A stretch of DNA of 64,000 nucleotides from Prionace glauca (GCA_037974335.1 CM075729.1:100860799-100924798), one strand, 5' to 3'. Shown: positions 51,901 through 64,000, numbered from the stretch's first letter. Notes: a model not told the origin generated them from the letters alone. Made by a program: numbers and translations.

Positions 51901-52464
51901 TTAATTCTCTTTGAAAAGTCAGATTTAAAAAAATAAGCAGAATGCGCAGGTTTGTTTTGTACAAAATCACAGTCCTATTATCTGCAGCTACAGCATTTTG
52001 AAAGTATCTAATTGATCAATCGGAACAAGTCTGATTCACTCAGAGAACTATTCAGGACTGTTTATTTTATTATTTTGTTTCAACTTTAGGATGACTGTAA
52101 ATTATACATTGCAAATAATAGACATATTTACAATTGGAAATAACATTGCCCTTACTTTCCCTGTCCTCACTTTTACCTAAGCCTTCACACTGTGCTCCCT
52201 GACCAACAGTGTCTGTCTCAGCAAATCGTCAGTTATTCTGCAATCTCTGCCATCCTCCCAACTTCAAAGGTATCTGTGATCATCTGACCTTGCCTTCTTG
52301 AACATAATTAATTTAATTGTTCTAGAGTTGATGGCCAGGCTTAAGGTTGGCAATATCCTGAGCATGGAATTTGCTTCCTAAAATTTCCGTTTGTCTATCT
52401 TTCTTCCTCGGAAACACAGCTTAAAACCTTTGCCTTTAACAAAGCTTCAGTCTATCTGCCCAAG
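51901..52464. other. No recognised feature
   Basis: This is AT-rich sequence with a possible diverged LINE segment at 52140-52460. Nothing firm can be said. Confidence 0.35.
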
Positions 52465-54835
52465 CATAGAGAGGAATCACTTTGGGCCCGTGACCATAAT
52501 TCCATTAATTTTAAGATAGCTGTGGAGAATGATACCTCAGGCCCAGAAGTTAAAGTGCTAAAGTAGGGCAAGGACAATTTTGGTGGAATCTGACAGGACC
52601 TTCCAAAAGTTGACTGGGGAGTCTGTTGGCAGGTGAAAGGAATCTGGTAAGTGAGAGGCTTCAAAATTGTGTTATCCAGTGTTCATAGTAAGCATTACTT
52701 TTAGAGTGCAAGGCTGATAGAAGTAGGGAACCCCAGATAACTCACGATATCGGGACCCTGATTAAAATGAAGAAGGAGGCATATGAATGCACAGGCAGAT
52801 TCCCTTGAAACGTATAGAGGGTGTCAAAGTAGAGTTAAGAGGGAAACCAGGAGGGTAAAGACTGGTCATGAGATTGCTTTAGCAGGTAAGGCAAAATAGA
52901 ACCCAAGGAGCTTCTACAAATATATGAAGGACAAAAGAGTAACTAAGAAAAGAATAGCAACTCTTAAGGATTAACAAGGTCATCTATATACAGATCCCCC
53001 AGAGGTAAGTTAGATCCCAATTGAATAATTCTCTTCAGTACTTTCTGTTGAGGAAAGCATGGATGTTAGGGAACTTGGGGAAATAAACTGTGACATCTTG
53101 AGGAATGTACATATTACAGTAAAACAGGTGCTGAAAGTCTTAAAAAACATCAAGGTAGATAAATCCATGGGACCTGATCATATATATCCTTGGATGTTGT
53201 GGGCGGCTAGGGAGGAAATTGTGGGCCCCCTTGCACAGACAATCACAAGTGGGGTGTCTGAAGATTGCAGGGTGGCAAATGTTGTTCAAGAAAGCCTGCA
53301 TAGAAAAGCCTGGAAATTGCAGGCTGGTGAGCCTAGCATCTACAGTGGGTAGCTTATTGGAAGTTACTCTGAGAGATACGATTTAAGGGCATTTATGGAG
53401 GCAAAGACTGGTTAGTCATGATTTTGTGAGTGGAAAATCATGTCTCACAAACTTGATTGAGTTTTTTGAAAGGGTAACCAAGAAAGTAGACGAGGGCAAT
53501 GCATTCGATGCTGTCTACATGGACATTAGCAAGATACTGAATCATTAAGCACTGATGAGAAATATTCATTTAGGATCTCACCACGATCTTAGAAATATAT
53601 CCATTGTTGACCTTGTTGATCCTTAAGAGTTGCTATTCTATCCTTAGTTGCACTTTTGCACTTTGTATATTTGCAGAAACTCTTTGGACTCTCTTTTGCC
53701 TTACCTGCCAAAGAAATCTCGTGACCACTCTTTGCTCTCTTAATTCTATTTGCATGGTGGGTTGTGCATTAGGTTAAATTTCAAGGTATCCACAGTGAGG
53801 TAGCCAATTTGATACAAGATTGGCTTGATGGCAGAAGACAGAATATTGTTGTAGAGGGTTGTTTTTCAAACTGACAGCCTGTGACCAGTGGTGTGTCTTA
53901 TTGATTAGTGTTATTTGTTATTTATATTAATAAATCAGATGGGAATGTAGGTGGCATGATTAGTAAGTTCGAGGATGACACCAAGACTAATGGAATAATG
54001 GGCAACGAAGAATGATATCTAGGGTTTAGCAGGATCTTGATTAATTGGGCCAGTGCAGATAAATGGCTGGTGAAGTTTAATTTAGATAAATGCGAGGTGA
54101 TGCACTTTGGTAGACTGAACCAGGGCAGGACTTACTCAATTAATGGTAAGGCTTTGGGGAGAGTAATGGAATGAAGATATCTAGGAGTACAAGTTCATAA
54201 CTCTTTGAAAGTGAAGGTACAGGTGAAGTGGGTGATGAAGAAGGCATTCAGTATATTTGGTTTCATTGAATACAAGAGTTGGGACGATTTGTTGAAGTTG
54301 TACAAGACATTGGTAAGACCACAACTGGAATACTGCATACAGTTCTGATCACCCTATTATAGAAAGAATATCATTAGACTAGAAAGAGTGCCAAAAAGAT
54401 TTACTCGGATGCTGCAGGACTTGATGGTTTGACTTATAAGAGGCTTGATAGGCTTGGACTTTTTTTCCCCTGTAGCATAGGGGTGATCTTATCAAAGTCT
54501 ATAAAAAACAATGGGCATAGATGAGATAGATAGTCAACATATTTTCTCAAAGGTAGGGGAGCCTAAGACGAGGGGGCATAGGTTTAAGGTGAGAGAGGAG
54601 AAATACAAAATGTTCCAGAGGGGCATTTTTTCAAGTAGAGGGCTGTGAGTGTCTGGAATGAGCTGCCAGATGCAGGTACAAATTTGTTTGTTAACAGGCA
54701 TTTAGACAGTCATATGGACAAGTTTGCCATTGAGGGATGTGGACCAAATGCGAGCAATTGGGACTAGCTTAATAGTAGAAACTGGGTGGCACGGACAAGT
54801 TGGGCTGAAGGACCTATTCCCATGCTATAAACTAT
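52465..54835 (+). mobile_element. Long, old CR1-like LINE with inverted LINE insert
   Basis: It begins in the endonuclease end (text like HFGPVTIIPLILR) and runs through MKDKRVTKKRIATLKD and the pre-RT and RT start (VLKVLKNIKVDKSMGPDHIY). Diverged palm text follows (KFEDDTKT, where FADDT has become FEDDT; DKCEVMHFGRLNQGR), then a C-terminus and 3' UTR ending near AACTATTATGTCTC. Many stops and frame changes are present. At about 53545-53775 an inverted copy of the pre-RT part is inserted, matching 52920-53040 in reverse. Confidence 0.8.
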
Positions 54836-56216
54836 TATGTCTCTGGCATGAATTTTAAAGGCACACCTGCTCTGATTCTAGGGGCAGGCTCGGCTCAGAG
54901 AACTGCATTCTCCATGGGCCCTGGGTGGGATCGTATGGAACTCAGGTGGATGTGCCGGTAAAATTCCACCCTATGACTCCACAACATTGGCTGATTTTAG
55001 GTGCCACATTTTCTTTCTTTCCAATGTGCTGATGAAATGACTTTGACCTTTACATCCCCAAAACTGCGACAGAAACATCAATTTTATTATGTTTGTAGTT
55101 GATATGAAATCTGCAATCTCTAGTTACTCTTCTAATTTCAGGAGCATAGATATCTACACTGTGGGTCTGCAGGATTGAAATGAATTTCTCTGACAATTCA
55201 TTCATTTCCGTTTCGTTTTGGTAATCGCACACCTCTCCACCACGCCACCCCCCCCCCCCCCCCCCACCCACTCCCTGCTTGAGCAGCGTTTCTCTGTTTA
55301 ATTCAGTTCCTTTGAGAGTTTCCGCTACATCCACAGTAATTTTCCCAAATATCTAAGCGTGGAATCTTGCACCATCCATCAATAATCAACCCTAGCTTCA
55401 TGCAACCTACAAATACCCACAGTGGTCAATTTGTTTTTTTTTACAGTGTTCCTCCATTCAATCCATTCTTAGTTTTCCGTTCAGAACAATTCCTTTGCCT
55501 ATCTGATCCATTCACTTCCCAAATTTTAGCGATTCGCAACGCTCCTTTCTTCCCGTTTTAACTTGTTAAACAGATATCGCACTCTTCAGTGTTCAGAGAC
55601 ATAAATATTACTATCTCCTGAAAAACACACCACTGTGTTCTTCATTGATAATCCTTCATCTAATCATGTTTTCCCTCTCTACATTCTCATTTGTCGGCCA
55701 TGCTTTCTAGATTGTGTTCTATCGACAATTTCTGACCTCTCTTGTACCTCTCTGCTACAATGCAATAGTTCCAAAGCTGAGCTGCCCCCCACAGTCCGGC
55801 CTGAATCATGATTTTCCGCCTCTGTAGAGCTTACTGACCTCCACTTTCACCGATTGCCAGGTTGGATTATGTCTCCCTAAGAACTCTCACGATCATTTAA
55901 ACCTTTATATTCCGTGACTCAATCTCACTTCGACCCTCCCACTCAGGATGGAGCAGCCTTCACTAAAATGTGTCAAATTTTTAATTCATTCTCAAGATGT
56001 TGAAATGCCTTTAAAACCCACTCTGCACCTAATGATTACATTTTAAAATTCAACTGATCTTTTCACGATAACTTCAATAATCTTTATATGTATCCATTCT
56101 GTTGTTTCTCTCTTAATCTCTCAAAATGCATCTGGGGGTTCTCTAATTTATATACACTACCATCAGATGTAGTTAAGTGTTGAGTGTAATCAAGTCACAC
56201 AGGATTTTCTTTGTGG
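54836..56216. other. Intergenic, with a poly(C) run
   Basis: A diverged GC-containing repeat-like stretch lies at 54840-54970 and a pure C run of about 20 bases at 55247-55267. The rest is AT-rich. No exon or repeat family was recognised. Confidence 0.45.
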
Positions 56217-58832
56217 CTAAAGAACTATTTTAACCAGTAATTTAACAAATAGAACCAAGGGGTATTTCAGCATATTCTTTAACTCCATTCTGAACTTAGT
56301 TTGTGTCATTGCATAAATGCAAGTATTGGTGCAGCAACTTAGAAGCTGAAGTATAAATCCCATCTCTCTAACGATGTAATGTAGAAATCCCGAAGTAATA
56401 TTTAACCATCTGAGTGTATAAGAAATAGAATACGTCAGAAAAACAACCCATAACAATATAAAATTCCCAGATATTGCAAACATTATAATGATGGATTTTT
56501 TCCGGCTCTTTGCCTCTGGATCATTTTGATTCTCTCCATTACATGAGCCCCGGAGTCTCTGACGGACCATGTTGGCAGCTATGATGTGCCTGACAGTTAA
56601 AACATTGAAGAGTAGGATCAGGACAAATGGAATACAAGGGGTGAAAAGGTAATGGACGAGTTCAATTATTCTCCATACCAATGACATACGAATACTGATT
56701 TCAACTAAACAAAACCAGGGATCGTTGACAAGTGAATATTTACTTGTGTACATGAAGTACCAGATAATGTTCTTGACACAACTCAGCACAGTTACTACTC
56801 CTATAACAATTTTTGCCGTATGCTCATTGCAATATTTAGATTTCAACTTTTGGCAACAGATGGCTATAAATCGATCAAAGGTAAATAGGACAGTGAACCA
56901 AACAGAGCAATCGGTGACTGCATAAAGTATGACAGCATGGATATTACACACAGGAATGGACTTCATAAAGTAAACCATAAATGTATGAAGACCAGTAATA
57001 TGTCTCAGTAGCAGATCGAAAATAGCAACCAGTAGATCAGACGCTGCCATGGCCATCAGGTAGTGATTGACACATTTCGAAAGTCCACATTTGCCCCGAG
57101 ACAGGATCACAATCGCCATTGAATTGACTGTATGAACGGGGAATAAACAATATAATTATACAGGAATCTGGGAGCAAAATCTGCAGTTTGATGAAGTTCT
57201 GGATGTAATGTGGAATTTTGTGACTGAATTCATTGATGGATCTAATTATTATCCATGTGACATAGCTTTCTGTTCCAGACCACTTTTACTGCAAAATAAT
57301 CAGCATTTACTTACACAATATAAGAGGAGAAATACAGCATGAAAGAAAATAATTAATGCGCGAAATGATTAATAATTGACTTGTACAGAATGAAACTGTT
57401 TTTAGTGTTGGGAGATATTAGTAAAATAGGCAATTCGTGAAATAATAGGTGAAATTGAACAGAAACAAAATGTAAAATGCAGTGGTAAATGGTTTAGAAG
57501 ATGCATTTGTGATGTACGTTTTTAAGAGAGGAATTAGCAGAGGTTTTGCTCCTGATTGCAATGCAGTTACCCTGCATTAGGGAGAGAGACATCAAAAGAG
57601 CTTCCTTCCCTGGACCTCTATATATTTATCCAGCTCTAGAAAGCGAAGTCAGCAAAGGCTCCTGCTTCTATTCGCTATACAATTATCCTGCTATAAAGAG
57701 ACAAATAAGCACAGCTTTCTGCTCTTGAGTGCTATACAGGTATCCTCAGCATAGAGAGAGAAATTAGCAGTTTCTTGCACCTGATGACAATGACGTTATC
57801 CTGGATTTGAGAGAGATATCATCAAATGTTCCTGCTCATGATTTCTACACAGTTATCTTGGGTTAGAGAGAGGAATGAAAACAACTTTATGCTATTAATC
57901 CCTATACAGTTATCCTGTGTTAGAGAGAGGAATCCACTCAGCTTCTTCTGACCTCTGTAAACATATCCTAGGTTAGGGAGAAGAATCATCACAGCTTCCT
58001 GCTCCTGATCTCTGTGAAGTTATCTTGGGTTACAGAGTGCAACAAACAAATGAAAATGCTTCTCTCAGAGGAGACTTCCTGGATGAATAGTAAAAATCAA
58101 CTGACGTCAAGCAATCTAATAATATAAATGGCAATGTAATATTTCAGTTATTAAAACTGCAGTAATTTAAAAGTAATTCAAAAAAAACATTTGGAATAAC
58201 AAAACGATGGCCTTTATTAATTCTATGGAGGCAATTGAGTGACTACAGAGAAAAAGGTGGAAAATAGGCAGACTGAATGCAATGTTGTCTTTGCTTTGGT
58301 ATATGAAAACACAAACTGGTTTTGATTCATGTCTCAGTATTTGAAAACTATCATGACCAACGGCAGTCCAATTGCCTTAGTGAACTCATCAACAGTGCTC
58401 TCTGGCCTGAGATGTTCAGTATATATGCATGCAAAACAAATGTAAAATATGGAAATTGTGATTCACAAGGGTAAAGTGTGAAGCGAAGAGTGAGTCATAG
58501 AGTAGTACAAGCAGTTTGTTAAACATGAGCTATTGCTGGTATGTTGGGTAGGATGGATCAAAGTAACAGTTATAGTATTGAACATGTTAAGAGAATTAAA
58601 GCTGGATATGAAATCTGATTAGCTGCATTCTGGAAGAAGAGAGAATGTTAGGTCACAGAACAGTAATGGAATTATAGTGTACAGACTTAATAAATATATG
58701 CATAGGCTTACAAGAAACACCAACAACAACAAGGACTGGATAGTATATTTCTACAATCTTCTCCAATGTCTGCAGCACACGTACATCCAATGGAACTGAT
58801 GGTTCTTTTGAACATGATGAGTCTTCATGCAT
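56217..58832 (-). CDS. GPR139-like rhodopsin-family receptor B
   Basis: Two minus-strand exons (58832-58712 and 57127-56217) have the same lengths and phase as receptor A, 121 and 911 nt, and encode 343 aa. Family features sit at the same positions: Asp71 in TM2, Cys101 and Cys180 for the extracellular disulfide, DRF at 125-127, NTCIY at 308-312, and the C-terminus KYPLVLFVKLLVKIVL, identical to receptor A. The N-terminal exon differs most (MHEDSSCSKEPSVP), as expected for an extracellular segment. The donor is TCTT|GTAAGC and the acceptor TTCATACAG. It is intact, in the same orientation as A and 14 kb away, so the pair are tandem paralogues. The ligand and tissue are unknown. Confidence 0.9.
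57490..58055 (+). repeat. About 57-bp tandem repeat in receptor B intron
   Basis: Eight or more diverged units follow the pattern ACAGTTATCCTGGGTTAGAG then AGAGGAATCA and CTTCCTGCTCCTGATCTCTAT. Similar units lie in the receptor A intron at 39290-39520 and 40420-40560. Confidence 0.8.
58056..58711. other. Receptor B intron, 5' part
   Basis: No repeat was recognised. Short matches to the receptor A intron (for example near 58200-58290 against 41630-41720) indicate shared origin. Confidence 0.4.
58712..58832 (-). CDS. Receptor B exon 1
   Basis: The ATG at 58832 (context GGAAAAATG) opens a 40-codon exon ending GVS with a split Phe codon. The ending VVVGVS|T matches receptor A. A TATA-like AATAAATAAGG lies about 60 bp upstream. 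Confidence 0.85.
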
Positions 58833-59596
58833 TTTTCCGTCTGTGGGTCTCTGTGGTCAGGCTTGCTCAGACAGATATTTTGAAATGAAACCCTTATTTA
58901 TTGTGAAATGAAACCCTCAATGAGACCTGCTGGTCCCATGGAGGCTGCTAATTTTCACAGTCATTAAACAAACAGATAGTGCAGACCTTGCACAATCACT
59001 CAAATTTAAAATCCCTCAATCTCAGATATTGCAATAAGAATTAATCGAACATCGGCATAAAATAGTTCCAAATATCAGCTTCTGTTTGCGGTTATAACTG
59101 TTCCCTGCTTTCAGTCACAGGGTTTGCCTTTGGGTTTTTTCAAGAGAGATATAGCTCTTAGGGCTAAAGAGATCAAATAATATAGGGGGAAACAGAGAAC
59201 AGACATTTGGAGGATCATATTATATCGTAAAGAATAGTGGAGCAGGCTCAAAGGCCTAATTTGTTACAATTTCTATGTCTATGTCACATACTGCTCTTGT
59301 CCAACCTCCCTCCTGCACTTATTTTCTATGCCTAAGTTAATGAAGGTTCTCATGCCATATACTTACTTCATCGCCTTAATTACATTTAACAATCAGTGGA
59401 CATAAACTAGAATGCCCCTCTGTTCCTTCACATGTTTCAGTGCCTCCCATTGTTGAGTGTTTCCTCTCCTTGTTACATGTTACAAAGCCATTAACTCAAA
59501 TTTCTCAAAGTGAATTGTAATCTAGATATATTCTTCCCACTCACATGATTATGGCTATCTTCCTTCCATCTAATATTTCCCTGCTCTTTGTGAATC
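58833..59596. other. Upstream of receptor B, no recognised repeat
   Basis: This holds the presumed promoter of receptor B near 58880-58905. A possible old LINE remnant (minus) lies around 59280-59590, with no open frame. Confidence 0.35.
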
Positions 59597-60715
59597 ATAG
59601 AACATAGAACAGTACAGCACAGTAAAGGCCCTTCGGCCCTCAATGTTGTGCCGAGCTATGTCTAAATCCAAGGCCAAGCTGTCCAACTCCCTATAATTCT
59701 AGTGTGCTCCATGTGCCTACCCAATAACCACTTGAAAGTTCCTAAGTGTCTGACTCCACTATCATAGCAGGCAGCGTATTCCACACCCCAATCACTCTGA
59801 GTGAAGAATGTACCTCGGCACGGTAGCACAGTGGTTAACACTGCTGCTTCACAGCTCCAGGGTCCTGGGTTCGATTCCCGGCTCGGGTCACTGCCTGTGT
59901 GGAGTTTGCACATTCTCCTCGTGTCTGCGTGGGTTTTCTCCGGGTGCTCCGGTTTCCTCCCACAGTCCAAAGATGTGCGGGTTAGGTTCATTGGCTATGC
60001 TAAAATTGTCCCTTAGTATCCTGGGATGTGTAGGTTAGAGGGATTAGCAGGTAAAATGTGTAGGGATATGGGGATAGGGTCTGGGTGGGATTGTGTTCGG
60101 TGTAGACTCGATGGGCCGAAGGGCCTGTTTCTGCACTGTAGGGTTCTATGTTCTATGTTCTATATCTCCCACCATGAACCTTATAGTTATGCCCCCTTGT
60201 AACAGCTACATCCACCCGAGGAAATAGTTTCCGCACTCTATCTATCCCCCTCATCATCTTATAAAACTCTACTAAGTCGCCTCTCATCCTCCTCTGCTCT
60301 AAAGAGAAAAGCCCCAGCTCCCTCAACCTTTCCTCATAAGACCTACCCTCCAAACCTGGCAGCATCCTGGTAAATCTCCGCTGCACTCACTCCAATGCTT
60401 CCACATCCTTCTTACAGTGAGGTGACCAGAACTGTACACAATATTCCAAATGTGGTCTCACCAACGTCCAATACAGTTGCAGCATAACTCCATGGCTCTT
60501 AAACTCAAACCCCCTGTTAATAAACATTAACACACTACAAGCCTTCTTCACAGCTCTATCCAATTGAGTGGCAACCTTCAGAGATCTGTGGATATGAACC
60601 CCAAGATCTCTCTGTTCCTTCATAATCCTCAGAACCCTGCCATTGACCCTGTAATCCACATTCAAGTTTGTCCTACCAAAATGAATCACCTCGCACTTAT
60701 CACACGTATACTTTG
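59597..60715 (-). mobile_element. CR1-like LINE, family D, split by a SINE
   Basis: The family D 3' UTR lies at 59597-59813. The RT C-terminus resumes at 60168-60715 on the minus strand ([54 protein letters not shown]). A SINE sits between them in opposite orientation. Confidence 0.87.
59816..60166 (+). mobile_element. tRNA-derived SINE inserted in a family D LINE
   Basis: This near complete copy runs from CGGCACGGTAGCACAGTGGT and a B-box-like GGGTTCGATTCCC to the tail GGGCCTGTTTCTGCACTGTA and repeated GTTCTAT. It is almost identical to 21428-21765. Confidence 0.92.
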
Positions 60716-61350
60716 GTGTCATCTGCAAATTTAATGATCATGCTTTTATATTCATTTCTTAATCATGAACCTAACTACAGACAGTTTGGGCTCATGTCTC
60801 AGGTCTCTGAAACCACACGGTTAGCAGCTTCCAGTCATAAAAAGCACTGTCATCCATTACTCTCAGTTACTGTCATGAAACCAATTCTGGGTCAGTTTTG
60901 CACTTCCATTAGCATGCAAGGGCTTTTTGATGAACCTTCCCTTTGGACATTTTCAAAGGCCTTGCTAACACTTAAAATCAATGGGTTTCTCACACCCACT
61001 TTACTGGTTACCTTTAAAATAAATTCAGTTTTGGGACTTGTTCTCCCATTATTAAATCCATGTCGAGTCACAGTGATGAATCTATGTCTTTCTAAAATGA
61101 AGATTCATACTGTTGTTCAATAACATTTCAAAGTTTGCCACAAACGAATTTCAGTTAAGGGAGCTGTAATAACACCAATCATTGCTGTCTCTCTTTCTAA
61201 ACAACTGTACTACATCAGCTATCCTGCAATATTTTGTACTCACGCTTGTATCCAGGATGAAGTTAAGTATGTTTCCAAAGACTCCACAATATCCACCCTC
61301 ACATTTTTGAAATATCTGGGATATATTTATTTTGTGGCATGCAATTTTTC
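60716..61350 (-). mobile_element. Old LINE RT remnant
   Basis: It begins with a degraded palm motif (reverse of ACTTTGGTGTCATCTGCAAA, that is FADDTK-like FADDTK/V) and continues with diverged upstream RT text (CTTTTTGATGAACCTTCCC, AAATCCATGTCGAGTCAC). No open frame remains. Confidence 0.6.
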
Positions 61351-61454
61351 CATTTTCAATTACGTAAACCCATTATTACTTCCATTCTTACAATATGTAT
61401 TCCACCTATTGCATGTGTATGAATACTCTTCATAATTGGGTCTTGATTACTTGG

Positions 61455-61897
61455 GTCTATACTAGTTGGAGTTTAGAAGGATGAGGGGGGATCTTTTTAG
61501 AGACGTATAAGATAATGAACGGGATGGATAGGGTAGAGGTAGAGAGAGATTCTTCCCGTATAGAAAGGATAGCAGGACCAGAGGACACAGCCTCAAGGTA
61601 AGGGGGGGGGGGGGGCAGTTTAGATCGGAGTTGAGGAGAAACTTCTTCACTCAAAGGGTGGTGAATCTCTGGAATTCTCTGCCTGTTGAAGTGGTAGAGG
61701 CTACCTCGCTAAATATATTTAAGTCACGGGTAGATAGGTTTTTGACAGACAAGGGAATTAAGGGTTATGGGGAGAAAGCGGGAAAGTGGAACTGATCCAC
61801 TTCAGATCAGCCATGATCTTATTGAATGGCGGGACAGGCTTGAAGGGCTGGATGGCCTACTCCTGCTCCTATTTCTTATGTTCTTATGTTCTTATCC
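61455..61897 (+). mobile_element. CR1-like LINE, family C, 3' end
   Basis: The RT C-terminus ([20 protein letters not shown]) and family C 3' UTR end in TTCTTATGTTCTTATG. A G run at 61601-61614 disrupts the frame. Confidence 0.85.
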
Positions 61898-61929
61898 TTG
61901 ACGAAGATGCAGTTGCTGGCATGCACATG

Positions 61930-62232
61930 CCTGCACGGCGGCACGTTGGTTAGCACAGCTACCTCGCATTTCCAGAGACCCGGGTTCCATTCCTGGCTTG
62001 GATCATGTCTGTGCAGAGCACGCATGTCTTCCCCAGGGCTGTTTCTTTGTTGGTTTACTCTAGGTGCTTGGATTTCCAAAAGAAATGCTGGCTAGGTGCA
62101 TTGGCCATACTGTATTCTCCCTCAGTGTATCCGAACAAGCGCCGGAGTATAGGGGACTGTGGGATTGTCACAGTAACTTTCTTGCAGTGTTAGTGTGAGT
62201 ATAATTGTGAAACTAATGAATAAACTCTTAAC
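61930..62232 (+). mobile_element. tRNA-derived SINE, AATAAAC tail type
   Basis: The head GCACGGCGGCACGTTGGTTA and a B-box-like GGGTTCCATTCC precede a diverged body. The tail CACAGTAACTTTCTTGCAGT ends AACTAATGAATAAACTC. Confidence 0.82.
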
Positions 62233-62767
62233 TGCGAAAACTGCTATAAAGAGTTCATGAAGAAATCCACTCGATCCAATAGTTGTCATTTCCCCCCCCC
62301 AACAAATTTTACTGCTTTATGTGTTGTGCTTACCATAATTATATATGTATGAAGTATCTTTTGACTCCCTTAATCTTACTACCCAGTAATCTTCCGTTAT
62401 TACTCTTTGATTTTTTATCTTCCGATTTACTTTCACTCCTACACCTTCTGTGCTTTTCTTGGATTTCTGCAGTGTTAAAGCGGTGTCTGACAGAAGCTTT
62501 CCTTTTGACCTGATCCTCTATGCACCATGCAATCTAGGACACACTTCATTGATGGGTCCCACCCACTTTCCTTGTGGCAAACTGTTTACCCAGAAACCAT
62601 AGAATCTCATTTCTGAGCTAATGAAATGTGTTTGAAGCAGACGTGTTGCCATGGAGGGAATTCTGGCAGCAATGGATCAATGCAAATGCATGCAAAGCAA
62701 ATTAACTGATCAGCATTACAGTACAACTTCACTAAGCAGAACTGAAATAAAACATCAAAAATTAATA
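62233..62767. other. No recognised feature
   Basis: AT-rich sequence. No repeat family or coding frame was recognised. Confidence 0.4.
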
Positions 62768-64000
62768 TAGAACCATAGAACACTGCAGTGCAGAAACAGG
62801 CTCTTTGGCCCTTCTTGGCTGTGCCGAACCATTTTTCTGTCTAATCCCACTGACCCGCATCTGGACCATTTCCCTCCACACCCTTCTCATCCATGTACTT
62901 GCCCAAGTTTTTCTGAAATGTTAAAAGTGAGCCCGCATTAACCACTTCATCTAGCAGCTCATTCCACACTCCCAACACTCTCTGTGTGAAGAAGCCCCTC
63001 CCCCAATATTCCCTTTAAACTTTTCCCCCTTCACCCTTAACCCATGCCCTCTGGTTTTTTTCTCCCCTAGCCTCAGTGGAAAAAGTCTGTTTGCATTCAT
63101 TCCATCTATACCCATCATAATTTTATACACCTCTATCAAATCTCCCATCATTCTTCAACGCTCCAGGGAATAAAGTCCTAACCTATTCAACCTTTCTCTG
63201 TAACTCAGTTTCTCAAGTCCCAGCAACATCCTCGTAAATCTTCTCTGCACTCTTTCAACCTCATTAATATCCTTCCTGTAGGTGACCAAAACTGCACACA
63301 ATACTTTAAATTCGGCTTCACCAATGTCTTACACAACCTCACCATAACATTCCAACTCTTATACTCAATACTTTGATTTATAAAAGCCAATGTCCCAAAA
63401 GCACTTTTTATGATCCTATCTATCTGTGATGCCACTTTTAGGGAATAATGTATCTGTATTCCCAAATCCCTCTGTTCTACTACATTCTTCAGTGCCCTAC
63501 CATTTACCTTGTATGTTCTACCTTGTTCTTCCAAAGTGCAATGGCTCACACTTGTCTGCATTAAACTCCATCTGCCATTTTTCAGCCCGTTTTTCTAGCT
63601 GATCCAAATCCCTCTGCAAGCTTTGAAAACATTCCTCACTGTCCAATACACCTCCAATCATTATATCATCAGCAAATTTGCTGATCCAATTTACCACATT
63701 ATCATCCATTATAGGTGACAAACAACAATGAACCGAGCACTGATCCCTGTGGCACTCCACTAGTCACAGGCCTTCACTCAGAGAAGCAAGCCTCCACTAC
63801 CACTCGCTGGCTTCTTCCATTGAGCCAATGTCTGATCCAATTTACTACCTCTCCATGTATACCTAGCGACTGAACCTTCCTAACTAACCTCCCATGCGGG
63901 ACCTTGTCAAAGGCTTCACTGAAGTCCGTGTAGACAATATCCACTGCCTTCCCTTCATCCTGGTAACCTCCTCGAAAATCTCTACTAGACTGGTTAAACA
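62768..64000 (-). mobile_element. CR1-like LINE, family E, runs off the window
   Basis: The 3' tail (ACTGCAGTGCAGAAACAGGC) lies at 62768. The minus strand then encodes an RT C-terminus ([32 protein letters not shown]), palm text with KFADDIMIGG (FADDT is FADDI here), KCEPLHFGR, and near 63900 the VPHG(R/E)V-type segment. Several frame breaks are present and the 5' end lies beyond 64000. Confidence 0.87.

Overview
This is eukaryotic, vertebrate DNA, most probably from an elasmobranch (shark or ray). Genes are split by long introns. The intergenic and intronic DNA is crowded with CR1-type LINEs and tRNA-derived SINEs, and I recognise several dispersed repeats as typical of shark genomes. The host genes are one MHC class I gene and a small group of GPR139-like rhodopsin-family receptors. 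The species cannot be named from the sequence.

Layout: 1-785 is a broken GPR139-like receptor copy (+). From 35591 down to 9916 (- strand) runs an apparently intact six-exon MHC class I gene (leader, alpha1, alpha2, alpha3, transmembrane, long cytoplasmic tail). All introns are phase 1 with AG/GT borders, and the exons total 1341 nt (446 aa plus stop). Its introns carry LINEs, SINEs, a 33-bp minisatellite (15704-16560), a second minisatellite (about 19745-20190), and fossil retroviral env and LTR pieces (24995-26175 and 27930-28927). Two intact two-exon GPR139-like receptor genes follow on the - strand: receptor A (42259-37975) and receptor B (58832-56217). Each encodes 343 aa with the same phase-1 intron. 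The rest is mainly nested LINEs and SINEs, a 690-bp palindromic element (47133-47818), purine-rich and C-rich low-complexity DNA, and LINEs to the window end.

The most notable biology is the MHC class I gene. The alpha2 domain has no cysteine at all: both partners of the normally invariant alpha2 disulfide are replaced. Several groove tyrosines are also replaced, while the alpha3 Ig cysteines, the alpha1 glycosylation site and the T-K-x-K-W block are kept, and the cytoplasmic tail is about 120 residues. This suggests a divergent, non-classical class I molecule. Its position beside a tandem GPCR family recalls the MHC-receptor clusters of other vertebrates, though that link is inference.

Other points of interest are a U2-snRNA-like segment inside a repeat (7901-7953), a hammerhead-like core in the palindromic element, a roughly 1-kb tandem duplication in the receptor A intron, and a roughly 57-bp intronic repeat shared by both receptor paralogues.
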